Below, piece after piece: positions 49,743-59,299 of a stretch of 64,000 nucleotides of DNA; the stretch's first letter is position 1, and each line of letters starts with the position of its first letter. Below the pieces are notes generated by a model, which was not told the DNA's origin, did not search any database, and saw only the letters and a program-made list of their open reading frames with translations. The translations under genes were made by a program, and so were the position numbers. Origin of the DNA: Sphingomonadaceae bacterium 3R27C6 (GTDB lineage: Bacteria > Pseudomonadota > Alphaproteobacteria > Sphingomonadales > Sphingomonadaceae). The stretch spans positions 62,001 to 126,000 of the forward strand of contig SCNS01000010.1 of assembly GCA_005503215.1 (NCBI GenBank), read 5' to 3'.

Positions 49743-51920
49743 ATGGACGCAGTGTCACGGCATATCCCGCGCGGCCGGGAAGCGGACCCTGAGGTCGATC
49801 GCGGCGCACTGATCGACCTGCGCCGGGTCGGCGGGGTGCTGCGCCGGCGATGGATGATCTTATGTGCGGCGATGGCCGCGGCGATCGTGATCGCCGCGGC
49901 CGCCTATCTCGCCGCCGAACCGCGCTACCTCGCCACCGCGCAGGTCGCGCTCGAACGGACGGCCGAGCAGGTGATCAAGGTCGATTCGGTGATCCCCACG
50001 ACCGATCCCGATTCGGCGGCGGTCGATACCGAGGTGCAGGTCTTGCGCTCGCCCGAACTCATCGGGCGGGTGGTCGATCGGCTGAAGCTCGAACGCGACC
50101 CGGCGTTCAACGAGGCCGCCGGACAGGGCCAGCCGACCGCGCAGCCCGACCTGATCGGGCGCCAGCGCGCGATCGGTACGCTGCTGGGCGGGCTGACGGT
50201 GAAGCGCGACGGGCTTTCCTATGCGATCAGCGTCTCGTTCGAGGGCGCCACTCCGGTGCAGTCGGCGCAGATCGCCAATGCGCTGGTCGACGATTATGTA
50301 TCGGGGCAGGTCGGCTCGAAGACCGAGGCGACGCATCGCGCGCGCGGATTTCTGGAGCAACGGCTTCAGGATCTTCGTGCGCAGGTGGTCGGCGCCGAGC
50401 GCGCGGTCGCCGATTATCGCGCCGCGCACAATCTTTTCGCGGTCTCCGAAGCGAGCAGTGTGACGCAGCAGGAGCTGTCGGGGCTGTCGACCCAGCTTGC
50501 CCAGGCCAAGGCCGAGAATGCCGCTGCGCAGGCACGCCTTTCGGCCGCGCGTGCGCAGCTGAGCGGCGGCCGGACCGGCGAGGAGCTCGGCGATTCGCTC
50601 GATTCCCCCGTAGTCAGTCAGCTGCGTGCACAGCGTGCCGAGGTGGCGCGCGAGGTCGGGGCGCTGGAAAAACGCTATGGCCCGCGTCATCCCGATCTCG
50701 TCCGCGCGCAGAGCCAGCTCCGCGTCGCCGATCAGCAGATCGCGGCCGAGGTGCAGCGCATCGTCTCCAATGTCGCGATCCAGGCGAGCATCGCCAACCA
50801 GCGCGCGGGCTCGCTCGCGGGTTCGGTGGCGCAGTCCCAAGGCAAACTCGCCAGCGACAATGCGGCATCGGTGCGGCTGAACGAGCTGGAGCGCAACGCC
50901 GAATCGGCGCGGACGCTCTACCAAGCGTTCCTCGATCGCTATCGCCAGACGGTCGCGCAATCGGGGCTGGAGCGCAGCGATGCCTATATCGTCAGCCGCG
51001 CGCGGGTCCCCGGCATGCCGAGCTCACCCAACATGCTGATCTATGCGGCGATGGCCGTCGTCGGCGGACTGGGTATCGGCGTGCTGCTCGTCGTCCTGCT
51101 CCAGCTGCTCGAACGTGGCATCGAGACGAGCGATGCGATCGAGGAGTCGCTGGGACTGTCGACGCTGGCTTCGATCCCGGACGCCAACACGCTGCCCGGC
51201 TATCGCAAGCTCGGCCCGCCGGCGCCGCCGGCGGAGTTGCTGCTGAAGCGACCCCAATCGACCTATGCCGAGGCGTTCCGCACGCTCCGCACGTCGATCC
51301 AGTTCGCCGAGGCGGCGAACCCGATCCGCGTCGTCGCGATCACCTCGGCAGTGCCGGGCGAGGGCAAGACGACCACCGCGATGGGGCTGGCCCGCGCGGT
51401 GGCGGCGGCGGGCGGCAAGGTGCTGCTGATCGACGCCGATGCACGGCGGCGCGCGTCCAGCCGGCAGTTCGCCGACGGCGTGACGCTGGGGCTTGACGAG
51501 GTGCTGGCGGGGCAGGCGACGCTGGAGCAGGCGATCGTCAAGGACAGCCTGTCGGGCGCCTTCCTGCTGCCGCAGCGGCTCGATTCCAAGGGCGTCGGGC
51601 TGACCGAGAGTCCGCGGCTCGCCGAGCTGATCGAGGAAGTGCGCGGGCGGTACGACCTCGTGATCCTCGACACGCCGCCGGTGCTGCCGGTCGACGAGGC
51701 GCGCGTGATCGCGAGCATGGCCGACGGGGTGGTGTTCCTCGTGCGCTGGCGCAAGACGCCGGCCAAGGCGGCGTCGGTGGCGCTGCGGCGGCTGTACGAT
51801 GTCCATGCCGAGATGCTGGGCGCGGTGCTGACGCTGGTCGACGTGCGCGAGCAGGAGCGGGCCGGCTATGAAGATGGCGGCACCTTCCTGAAGGCGTACC
51901 GTCCTTATTATGCCGATTGA
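49743..51920 (+). CDS. Polysaccharide co-polymerase/tyrosine kinase (Wzc-like)
   Basis: A 725-aa inner-membrane protein. Helix 1 is at about residues 38-58; a long periplasmic Wzz/GNVR region with coiled coils runs to about 420; helix 2 is at about 430-450. The cytoplasmic BY-kinase has Walker A SAVPGEGKTTTAMG (Lys542), Walker A' VLLIDADARRRAS and Walker B LVILDTPPVLPVDE. The tail has four tyrosines (GYEDGGTFLKAYRPYYAD), fewer than the classical cluster. It controls chain length and export together with the Wza-like lipoprotein. Confidence 0.93.
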   Translation: MDAVSRHIPRGREADPEVDRGALIDLRRVGGVLRRRWMILCAAMAAAIVIAAAAYLAAEPRYLATAQVALERTAEQVIKVDSVIPTTDPDSAAVDTEVQVLRSPELIGRVVDRLKLERDPAFNEAAGQGQPTAQPDLIGRQRAIGTLLGGLTVKRDGLSYAISVSFEGATPVQSAQIANALVDDYVSGQVGSKTEATHRARGFLEQRLQDLRAQVVGAERAVADYRAAHNLFAVSEASSVTQQELSGLSTQLAQAKAENAAAQARLSAARAQLSGGRTGEELGDSLDSPVVSQLRAQRAEVAREVGALEKRYGPRHPDLVRAQSQLRVADQQIAAEVQRIVSNVAIQASIANQRAGSLAGSVAQSQGKLASDNAASVRLNELERNAESARTLYQAFLDRYRQTVAQSGLERSDAYIVSRARVPGMPSSPNMLIYAAMAVVGGLGIGVLLVVLLQLLERGIETSDAIEESLGLSTLASIPDANTLPGYRKLGPPAPPAELLLKRPQSTYAEAFRTLRTSIQFAEAANPIRVVAITSAVPGEGKTTTAMGLARAVAAAGGKVLLIDADARRRASSRQFADGVTLGLDEVLAGQATLEQAIVKDSLSGAFLLPQRLDSKGVGLTESPRLAELIEEVRGRYDLVILDTPPVLPVDEARVIASMADGVVFLVRWRKTPAKAASVALRRLYDVHAEMLGAVLTLVDVREQERAGYEDGGTFLKAYRPYYAD

Positions 51921-51932
51921 TCTGGCGGCGCC

Positions 51933-53291
51933 GTGACCACGCAGGCGCTACCTTATGGCCCGGCGTTCGGGCTCGGCATCCTGCTGCCGGTCACCGCGGT
52001 GCTGCTCGTCGCGCTCGTCATCGCGGCGCGGCGGGCGGGCAGCGTCGCGGGCGCATTCGTCGTGGTGGCGCTGTGGATGCGCTACACGGCGGGTGCCTAT
52101 CATCTCTATATGTTCCAGCCGATCGCGGGCGGGCTTTCGGGCAATGCGCTGCTTTCGATCGGGGTGACCGGGTTCGGGCTGCTCTTTGTGGTGCGGCCGG
52201 CCAATCTGGCGCTCAAATGGCTGCTGCCCGTCTACGCGCTGGTCGGGCTCGCGCTGTTCAGCGCCGCGCTCAATGGCGATGCCGCTGGCGGGATCAACGT
52301 CGCGGTCAAATATGCCTATATGATCGTGATCATGCTCGCGGTGTTCCAGGCGCTGCGCAGCGATCCCGATGCGCGGTTCCTGAGCTGGGCGATGGTTTCG
52401 TTCCTTCCGCTGCTCGTCTTTCAGGCGCTGTCGCTGGCGCTCAACCTGCCCAAGGGGTCGGAGGATGGCGACGGGCTGGTCTGGATCGGCGGCTATAATC
52501 ACGAAGCGGCCTTCTCGGTCGCGATGATGACGGGGTTTCTGGTCGGCTGTTTCGCCCGGTCGGCGCCGCGCGCGGTGCGCATCGCCTTCCTGCTCGCGAC
52601 ATTGGTCGGCATTTTGCTCGCGGGTTATCGCACGACGATCCTCGCGTTCGCACCGCTCGCGCTCGCCGCCTTCCTGAGCGGGCTGACGCTGAGCGTGCGG
52701 CGCGACCAGCGCGCGCCGATGGCGGTGACGGCGGTGGTGGCGGGCGTGCTGCTCGTCTCGGTCGCCGCCTTGTCGTACAGCGCGAGTTTCGCCGACCTCG
52801 CCGCCTTCCTCGCGGACCCCGCCGGGCTGATCAAGCCGCCGCGCGATTTCGATCTGCTCGAACGGCAGGTGATGTCCGGCCGGCCGCTGATCTGGAGCAG
52901 CTATATCTATGCCTGGGCCGCGGGCACGCCGCTCCAGCATCTGTTTGGCCTCGGGCCGGAGAGCTGGGAGGGCGTGTTCAAAGTCTATCCGCACAACACG
53001 CTGATCGCGACGCTCTACGAACTCGGCTGGTTCGGCGTGGCGGCGATGATCGCGCTGTGGACGGTGATGGTCGCTGCGGCGGCCTCGGCGCGCGGCGAGC
53101 GTTTCAAGCTGCTCGCGGCGCATTTCGCCTTCTTCCTGCTCAACATGGCGACGATGCCGTTCTGGCAGGTCGAGGGGCTGGCGCTCTACGGGCTGCTCTG
53201 CGGCTACACCATCCATGCCGCGCGCGCGGCGGCGCGGCTCCGGATGCCACGCTCCGCCGATGCGCGGCGGCCGTTGGCGGCCGGCCCATAA
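51933..53291 (+). CDS. O-antigen polymerase/ligase-like membrane protein (Wzy-like)
   Basis: A 452-aa protein with about ten to twelve membrane helices and one larger periplasmic loop (about residues 285-345), the layout of Wzy and WaaL. VGILLAGYRTTILAFAPLALAAF and GLGPESWEGVFKVYPHNTLIATLYELGWFG (the HN.....E.G pattern) are characteristic. Start is GTG 51933, 12 bases after the Wzc-like stop. It is the likely polymerase of this cluster. Confidence 0.88.
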   Translation: MTTQALPYGPAFGLGILLPVTAVLLVALVIAARRAGSVAGAFVVVALWMRYTAGAYHLYMFQPIAGGLSGNALLSIGVTGFGLLFVVRPANLALKWLLPVYALVGLALFSAALNGDAAGGINVAVKYAYMIVIMLAVFQALRSDPDARFLSWAMVSFLPLLVFQALSLALNLPKGSEDGDGLVWIGGYNHEAAFSVAMMTGFLVGCFARSAPRAVRIAFLLATLVGILLAGYRTTILAFAPLALAAFLSGLTLSVRRDQRAPMAVTAVVAGVLLVSVAALSYSASFADLAAFLADPAGLIKPPRDFDLLERQVMSGRPLIWSSYIYAWAAGTPLQHLFGLGPESWEGVFKVYPHNTLIATLYELGWFGVAAMIALWTVMVAAAASARGERFKLLAAHFAFFLLNMATMPFWQVEGLALYGLLCGYTIHAARAAARLRMPRSADARRPLAAGP

Positions 53292-53333
53292 AGGCAGCGA
53301 TACCGCCGCCACCTCAGCGAAATCGGGCGACTT

Positions 53334-55106
53334 CTACCGGCCGAACCGCGTCCGCCGGGTTTCGGAGGTTCGCTGCGCTCTTCGGGCTTTCAGCAGATCC
53401 TGCCGCGAGAGGATGCCGACGACCTTGTGCGTTTCGGGATCGACGATCGGCACGCGCGCGACGCCCGTTTCGACGATGAGGTCGGCGATCGCGCCACAGG
53501 GGGTTTCGGGGTAGGCGATGGTCTGGGACGCGTCGGAAAGCGTTTCGGCAAGCGTGACCGCTTCGTCGAAGGCGCCGATTTTCCATCGCAGTGCGTCCGA
53601 CCGCGATGCCAGCCCGACCAGCCGCCCATCGGCGTCAACGACCGGGTAGCTGCGGTGGGTCGCTTTTTCGGTGAAGAAGCGCAAGGCGGCCTCGACCGTC
53701 ATTTCGGCCGGCAGGGTTGCCGGTTCGGGCGTCATAAGCTCGCGTGCCTGCTGCGAATCGAGCGGATCGACCGTATATTCCTGCAATATATGCCGGCCGC
53801 GGCGGGCGATCTTCTCGGTAAGGATCGAACGCCGCATGCAGAGGACGCTGACCGCATAGGCCAATCCCGATGCCGCGATCACGGCAGGAAGCGCGTCGAA
53901 CCGTCCGGTCAGTTCGGCCGCGAACAATGCGCCGGTAATCGGCGCGCGCATCGCGCCGCTCATGATCCCCGCCATGCCGATCATCGCCCAGAATCCGGTC
54001 GGGCCCGGCAGCCAGAAGCCCGCGATATAGCCCGTGGCGCCGCCGAGGATGAGAAGCGGCGCAAGCACCCCGCCCGATGTTCCGGAACCCAGGGCGACGA
54101 GCCAGACGGCCGCCTTGACGACCAGCAATATGATCGCGGCACGCATGACCATCGCGCCATCGACGAGCGACTGGATGTTGGAATAGCCCGCGCCCAGAAC
54201 ACGCGAATCGATGAGGCCGCCAGCACCGACGACGACTGCGCCGATCGCCGGCCACCACATCCAGTGGACGGGAAGGCGATGAAACAGATCCTCGATCCGG
54301 TAGAGGAGGCTGGACAGGAGCGCGGCCTGCAATCCCACGACGACGCCGATTCCGGCGGCGGCGGCGACGGTCCACCCGGTCCCGGGCAGCGGCCAGCTGG
54401 CCGGAAACATCGGGCCGTCGCCGATCAGGCCGGGTCGCCAGGCCGCGGCGACCAGCACGCTGACGACGACCGGTACAAAGCTTCGCGGCTTCCATTCGAA
54501 CAGGAGAATCTCGACCGCCAGCAGGATCGCGGCCATCGGCGTGCCGAATATGGCGGTCATCCCGGCGGCGGCCCCGGCCACCAGCAACGTCTTGCGTTCC
54601 GCCGCGCTCAGCCGGAAGCATTGCGCAAACAGCGAGCCGATGGCGCCCCCCGTCATGATGATCGGCCCCTCGGCACCGAACGGCCCGCCGCTTCCGATCG
54701 AGATCGCCGCCGACACCGGTTTGAGGACCGCGACTTTCGGCGACAGCCGGCTGTCGCCGAACAGGATCGTCTCGATCGCTTCGGGAATGCCGTGCCCCCT
54801 GATCTTTTCGGATCCGAAACGTGCCATCACGCCGATGATCAGACTACCGATCACGGGGATCATCACGATCGCCAGGCCGACCGTCGAATCCGATATTTCG
54901 GTTTCCTGCGCCGAAAGGCGGCCGAACCAGAAGGCGTTGGTGGCGATCGCAATCGACTTCAGCAAAAGCCAGGCGCCGAACGCGCCGCCTGTCCCGACGA
55001 CCGGCGCCATACAGGATAGAAGGATCATTCGGCGATCGACGCTGTGGTCGGCCAGTTGATGGCCGGAGATCGCGCGTGCAGGGTGAAGGCTCACGATATG
55101 CCTCAT
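53334..55106 (-). CDS. CLC family chloride channel/antiporter with two CBS domains
   Basis: About 590 aa. Anion pathway motifs: GSGGPFGAEGPIIMTGG (gating Glu present; the usual Arg of GREGP is Ala), GTPMAAILLAVEI, GSGTSGGVLAPLLILGGATGY and ALFAAELTG. The C-terminal 130 residues hold two CBS domains (ELMTPEPATLPAEMTVEAALRFF; DRLVGLASRSDALRW and ARVPIVDPETHKVVGILSRQDLLKA). The gating Glu points to Cl-/H+ exchange. The start is uncertain: ATG 55106, GTG 55094 (GAGG seven bases upstream) or TTG 55124 inside the operator. It diverges from a MarR gene. Confidence 0.92.
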   Translation of the reverse strand: MRHIVSLHPARAISGHQLADHSVDRRMILLSCMAPVVGTGGAFGAWLLLKSIAIATNAFWFGRLSAQETEISDSTVGLAIVMIPVIGSLIIGVMARFGSEKIRGHGIPEAIETILFGDSRLSPKVAVLKPVSAAISIGSGGPFGAEGPIIMTGGAIGSLFAQCFRLSAAERKTLLVAGAAAGMTAIFGTPMAAILLAVEILLFEWKPRSFVPVVVSVLVAAAWRPGLIGDGPMFPASWPLPGTGWTVAAAAGIGVVVGLQAALLSSLLYRIEDLFHRLPVHWMWWPAIGAVVVGAGGLIDSRVLGAGYSNIQSLVDGAMVMRAAIILLVVKAAVWLVALGSGTSGGVLAPLLILGGATGYIAGFWLPGPTGFWAMIGMAGIMSGAMRAPITGALFAAELTGRFDALPAVIAASGLAYAVSVLCMRRSILTEKIARRGRHILQEYTVDPLDSQQARELMTPEPATLPAEMTVEAALRFFTEKATHRSYPVVDADGRLVGLASRSDALRWKIGAFDEAVTLAETLSDASQTIAYPETPCGAIADLIVETGVARVPIVDPETHKVVGILSRQDLLKARRAQRTSETRRTRFGR

Positions 55107-55122
55107 TCGATTGGGGATGGCC

Positions 55123-55147
55123 AATTATATCGCAACACGATATAATT
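55123..55147. promoter_or_regulatory. Probable MarR operator
   Basis: AATTATATCG-CAACA-CGATATAATT, a perfect 10-5-10 inverted repeat between the divergent CLC and MarR genes, 16 bases before the marR start codon. AT-rich palindromes of this size in a divergent promoter are typical MarR sites. Confidence 0.75.
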
Positions 55148-55162
55148 CAACCCGAGGATTTC

Positions 55163-55567
55163 ATGGCTTCCGACTTGACCGACACCGACTATGCCGCGCT
55201 CGCCGAATTCCGGTTTGCGCTACGGCGCTTCCAGGTTTTCAGCGAAGCGAAAGCGGCGGAAGCGGGGCTGACGCCGCAGCAGCATCAGACATTGCTGGCG
55301 ATCCGCGCGGCCGATCCCGATGACGCGACGGTGGGATATGTGGCGCAGCGCCTGATCGTGAAGCCGCATACGGCGTCCGGACTGATCGATCGGCTCGAAA
55401 CGCTCGGGCTGGTCCGGCGCGAGGCCGCGCAATCGGATCGGCGGCGCGCGCTGCTCAGGCTCACGCCGCACGCAACCGGAATATTGTCCGAGCTGTCCGC
55501 CGTGCACCGCGAAGAGATTCGCCGGCTCCAGCCCTTGCTCGTCGAGCATCTCACGCGATTGACATGA
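55163..55567 (+). CDS. MarR family transcriptional regulator
   Basis: A 134-aa winged-helix regulator: EFRFALRRFQVFSEAKAAEAGLTPQQHQTLLAI, DDATVGYVAQRLIVKPHTASGLIDRLETLGLVRREA and SDRRRALLRLTPHATGILSEL (wing with D-R-R). ATG 55163 has CGAGGA five bases upstream. It probably represses itself and the CLC gene through the palindrome at 55123-55147. The effector is unknown; weak acids or anions are possible given the transporter. Confidence 0.9.
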   Translation: MASDLTDTDYAALAEFRFALRRFQVFSEAKAAEAGLTPQQHQTLLAIRAADPDDATVGYVAQRLIVKPHTASGLIDRLETLGLVRREAAQSDRRRALLRLTPHATGILSELSAVHREEIRRLQPLLVEHLTRLT

Positions 55568-55624
55568 GCATGGAAACGCCGGCCGATGCAGGACATCGGC
55601 CGGCGTCCGGCGAATGTCCGTTCG

Positions 55625-56869
55625 TCAGTGCCGCCCCAGCTCCTCGCGGCCGACGACCATATAATGAACCTCGTCGGGGCCGTCGGCGAAACGGAGGTGG
55701 CGCACGTCGGCGTAGAGATCGGCGAGCGGGGTCCATTGCGAAATGCCCGTCGCACCGTGGATCTGGATCGCCTGGTCGATGATCTGGCACGTCCGTTCGG
55801 GGACCATCGCCTTCGCCATGCTCACCCACACACGCGCCTCGCGGTTGCCGAGCAGGTCCATCGCCTTCGCCGCCTTGAGGACGATCAGGCGCATCGCCTC
55901 GATCTCGATCCGCGCGCGCGCGATCACTTCCAGATTCTTGCCGAGCTGCGAGATCTGGCGGCCAAAGGCGGTGCGCGAATTGCCGCGCTTGACCATCAGG
56001 TCGAGCGCGCGCTCGGCCTTGCCGATCGTGCGCATGCAGTGATGGATGCGGCCCGGCCCGAGGCGCATCTGCGAAATCTCGAACCCGCGGCCTTCGCCAA
56101 GCAGGATATTGTCCTTCGGCACGCGGACATTGTCGAAGCGCATGTGCATATGCCCCTGCGGCGCATGGTCGGCGCCGAAGACGTGCATCGGGCCGAGCAC
56201 CTGCACGCCGGGCGTGTCCATCGGCACCAGGATTTGCGAATGCTGCGCCTTCCGCGCCGCTTCGGGATTGGTGTTGACCATGCAGATCAAAATCTTGCAG
56301 CGCGGGTCGCCGGCGCCGCTGATGAAATATTTCTCGCCGTTGATGACCCATTCGTCGCCGTCGAGCACCGCGCTCGTTTCGAGATTGCTCGCGTCGGACG
56401 AGGCGACGTCGGGCTCGGTCATCACATAGGCCGAACGGATTTCGCCGTTCAAAAGGGGCTTAAGCCAACGCTCCTTCTGCGCGGGCGTGCCGACCATTTC
56501 GAGCACTTCCATATTGCCCGTGTCGGGCGCCGAGCAGTTCAATGATTCCGACGCCAGCGGCGACTTGCCGAGTTCGGCGGCGATATAGGCATAGTCGAGG
56601 TTGCTGAGCGGGGTGCCGGTGTCGCCGTGCGGCAGGAAGAAATTCCACAGGCCCGCGGCCTTCGCCTTGTTCTTTGCGCCTTCGAGCAGTTCGAGCTGCC
56701 CCGGCGCCCAGCTCCAGCGATCGGCGCGGCCTTCGCCGAGCCGGAAGAACTCCTCGGTGATCGGATCGACATTCTCGGCGATGTGGCGCTTGACCGCGTC
56801 GAACAGCGGCTGTGCTTCCTTCGACATTCTGAGGTCGTTGAGTTCGGCTTCGAGTTCGATCTCGGTCAT
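55625..56869 (-). CDS. Acyl-CoA dehydrogenase
   Basis: A 414-aa ACAD-family flavoenzyme of the longer type. YVMTEPDVASSDASNLETSAVLDGDEWVINGEKYFISGAGDPRCKILI is the middle-domain signature; FGRQISQLGKNLEVIARARIEIEAMRL and IQIHGATGISQWTPLADLYADVRHLRFADGPDEVH form the C-terminal helical and flavin-contact region. GGAGGATT lies before the ATG. Substrate unknown. A LysR-type gene lies 95 bases upstream on the same strand. Confidence 0.92.
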   Translation of the reverse strand: MTEIELEAELNDLRMSKEAQPLFDAVKRHIAENVDPITEEFFRLGEGRADRWSWAPGQLELLEGAKNKAKAAGLWNFFLPHGDTGTPLSNLDYAYIAAELGKSPLASESLNCSAPDTGNMEVLEMVGTPAQKERWLKPLLNGEIRSAYVMTEPDVASSDASNLETSAVLDGDEWVINGEKYFISGAGDPRCKILICMVNTNPEAARKAQHSQILVPMDTPGVQVLGPMHVFGADHAPQGHMHMRFDNVRVPKDNILLGEGRGFEISQMRLGPGRIHHCMRTIGKAERALDLMVKRGNSRTAFGRQISQLGKNLEVIARARIEIEAMRLIVLKAAKAMDLLGNREARVWVSMAKAMVPERTCQIIDQAIQIHGATGISQWTPLADLYADVRHLRFADGPDEVHYMVVGREELGRH

Positions 56870-56964
56870 GGCAATCCTCCGCTGGGTTTCGCCCGCAGTC
56901 TAGCCGCGCCATGTCATCAAGGAAAATGATAGGAATGAATATGGCATATTCGCAAGGCGAATAA

Positions 56965-57876
56965 CTATTCGGATCGGGCCAGCTCGTCGGCGATGATCGT
57001 GCGCAGCCAGCCAAGCCCCGGATCGGCCTGCGCGGCCTGATGCCAGTAAAGATAGCTGCCGCCCTGTTCGACCGGCAGCGGCAGGTCGACGAGCTGCATC
57101 GGCCACATCGCACCCAGCACCTCGGCATGCGAGCGCGGCAGCGAAAACAGCATGTCGGACGTGGCGACGATCTGCCAGGCGGTGATCGCATGCTGGCAGC
57201 GGACCGCGACGCGCCGCGCGAGGCCCATATGGCCGAGCGCGATGTCCTCGATCCCCGGACCATAGGGCCGCGAGGTCGCGATGATATGTTCGAGCGCGAG
57301 ATAGGTATCGAGATCGATCGCGCCGTCGACGCGCGGATGCCCCTTGCGTGCGACAACGACGATGGGCTCGGTCCCGAGATAATGGCGCTGGAGCCGGTCG
57401 TCGGCGGGCAGCGCGACATCGAGCGCGAGATCGAGGTCGCCGCTCGCGAGCATCATCACCAGATCGCGGCGGCGGAAAGTCACGCTGGCGAGCGCGACAT
57501 GCGGAGCCTCGCGCCGGACGCGCGCGACGAGCGAGGAGAAGCGCGGCATTTCGCCCGACAGGCGCACCCCGATGCGGAACTCGCGCGTCGCCTCGGCGGG
57601 GTCGAACGAGGCGGCGGCGTCGAGCGCCGCGTCGAGCCCGCGCAATGCCTCGCGCACCGGCCCCGCGATCGCGCGCGCCGCGGGGGTGGGCACCAGCCCG
57701 TTGCCCTGCCGCACGAAGAGCGGGTCGTCGAACTGCGCTCGCAATCGTGTCAGGGCATGGCTGATCGCCGGCTGCGACAGGTTCAGGTGGCGCGCCGCCG
57801 CCGACACGCCGCCCTTGACGAAGATCGCGTCGAATATCCGCAGCAGGTTGAGATCGAATCTGGCGAGCTGCCGCAA
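56965..57876 (-). CDS. LysR family transcriptional regulator
   Basis: A 303-aa regulator. Winged helix FDLNLLRIFDAIFVKGGVSAAARHLNLSQPAISHALTRLRAQFDDPLFVRQG (residues 7-58) and a periplasmic-binding-like effector domain from about 92 (REFRIGVRLSGEMPRFSSLVARV). The start codon is TTG, supported by GAGGAGG five bases upstream. It lies upstream of the acyl-CoA dehydrogenase on the same strand and may regulate it; most LysR genes are divergent from their targets, so this is uncertain. Confidence 0.92.
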   Translation of the reverse strand: MRQLARFDLNLLRIFDAIFVKGGVSAAARHLNLSQPAISHALTRLRAQFDDPLFVRQGNGLVPTPAARAIAGPVREALRGLDAALDAAASFDPAEATREFRIGVRLSGEMPRFSSLVARVRREAPHVALASVTFRRRDLVMMLASGDLDLALDVALPADDRLQRHYLGTEPIVVVARKGHPRVDGAIDLDTYLALEHIIATSRPYGPGIEDIALGHMGLARRVAVRCQHAITAWQIVATSDMLFSLPRSHAEVLGAMWPMQLVDLPLPVEQGGSYLYWHQAAQADPGLGWLRTIIADELARSE

Positions 57877-57968
57877 GACGTCCTCCTCTGCGAAATCGGC
57901 GTGTGACGGATCATGGGCCTAATCGCTAATGATGCGGAAGTGAACCCGGGGGCATGGGATCCTCCCGT

Positions 57969-59147
57969 TCAGGATGACGCGACCGTCATGCCGATCCGTA
58001 CGCCGTCCAGGCCCAGCCATGCCGCCATCCGGTCGAGTTCGATCGCGAGGCGCTCGAGGGTTTCGGCAGGAGCACCCGGTTCGAGGGTGATCCGGTGCGC
58101 AAGCAGGACGCCGGCCTGACGGTCGGCCTTGAGATCGACGCGCGCCACCAGCGCGTCGTCCATCAGGAAGGGCAGCACGTAATAGCCATGTGTGCGCTTG
58201 TCCTGCGGGACATAGATTTCGATGCGGTAGCGGAACCCGAACAGACGTTCGGTGCGGCTGCGCTCCCAGATCAGGGGGTCGAACGGAGCGAGCAGCGCCG
58301 CACCGTTGATGCGGCGGGGCACGCGGGCGTCGCGGTGCATCCAGACCTTCTGGCTCCAGCCTTCGATCCGCGCGGGGATGAGGGTGCCCTCCTCAGCCTC
58401 GGCAGCGATCGCATGATCGGCTTCGTCGGGCTTCAGGCGATAATAGTCGCGCAAATCCGAAGCGGTCGCGACGCCGAGCGCGCGGGCGCTCCGTTCGATC
58501 AATGCGCGCTGCGCGCTTGCGGCATCGGGGGTGGGCAGGTCGAGAACCGCCTTGGGCAACACGCGCTCGGGCAGGTCATAGACCCGCGCAAAGCTGCCGC
58601 GGCGCGTCGCGGTGGTGATGCTGCCCGACCAGAACAGAAATTCGAGGGCGTGCTTGGTGTGGCTCCATTCCCACCAGCCACTTTTGCTCGACCCATTCTC
58701 GAAATCGGCGGCGGCCAGCGGCCCCTCGGCGACGATCCGGTCGAGCACGGCCTGCGCTTCGGGGCGGTGCTCGGTCGCAAAACGCTTCAAGGCCTGATAG
58801 CCGATCTCGCCCCGCTCGGCGCGCCCCATCCGCCAGCGGAGCAGCGGGTGAAGGTCGAGCGGAAGCAGCGAGGCCTCATGCGCCCAATATTCGAACAGGC
58901 GCCGCTGGCGGACGGGGCCCCAGGCGTCGCGCTCGAGCAAAGTTCGGTCATAGCCGCCGAGCCGCGAGAAGGCGGGAAGATAATGCGCGCGCGCCAGGAC
59001 GTTGACGCTATCGATCTGGAAGAGCCCCAGGCGATCGAGCGCTTTGCGTAAATGGAGGGCCGTCGGCTGTTCGGGGCGACGGACGCCGAATCCCTGCGCG
59101 GCAAGCGCGATGCGGCGAGCTTCCTTGAGAGAGAGGGTGATCGTCAC
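57969..59147 (-). CDS. YcaQ-like winged-helix DNA glycosylase (crosslink repair)
   Basis: About 392 aa, family HTH_42 (YcaQ/AlkX). LSLKEARRIALAAQGFG at the start, then LGLFQIDSVNVLARAHYLPAFSRLGGYD, in which Q-I-D is the family's catalytic Q-x-D. FEYWAHEASLLPLDLHPLLRWRM and APFDPLIWERSRTERLFGFRYRIEIYVPQDKRTHGYYVLPFL complete the signature. Members unhook DNA interstrand crosslinks. I use GTG 59147; a TTG at 59183 would add 12 residues. It is not linked to its neighbours. Confidence 0.88.
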   Translation of the reverse strand: MTITLSLKEARRIALAAQGFGVRRPEQPTALHLRKALDRLGLFQIDSVNVLARAHYLPAFSRLGGYDRTLLERDAWGPVRQRRLFEYWAHEASLLPLDLHPLLRWRMGRAERGEIGYQALKRFATEHRPEAQAVLDRIVAEGPLAAADFENGSSKSGWWEWSHTKHALEFLFWSGSITTATRRGSFARVYDLPERVLPKAVLDLPTPDAASAQRALIERSARALGVATASDLRDYYRLKPDEADHAIAAEAEEGTLIPARIEGWSQKVWMHRDARVPRRINGAALLAPFDPLIWERSRTERLFGFRYRIEIYVPQDKRTHGYYVLPFLMDDALVARVDLKADRQAGVLLAHRITLEPGAPAETLERLAIELDRMAAWLGLDGVRIGMTVASS

Positions 59148-59299
59148 TTGCAAAGGCTTGGCGCCGGCATCGGGGAGCGTCAACCGTCATGGATGCCCCC
59201 GGCTGTGAAGCGGCTTGTGAAAGCCGGCCGTCGGGCGTTAGGGGTGCGCTATGGCTCAGCGCATCGATTCTCGCCATCCGTCACCACGCGGTGCTGCGG

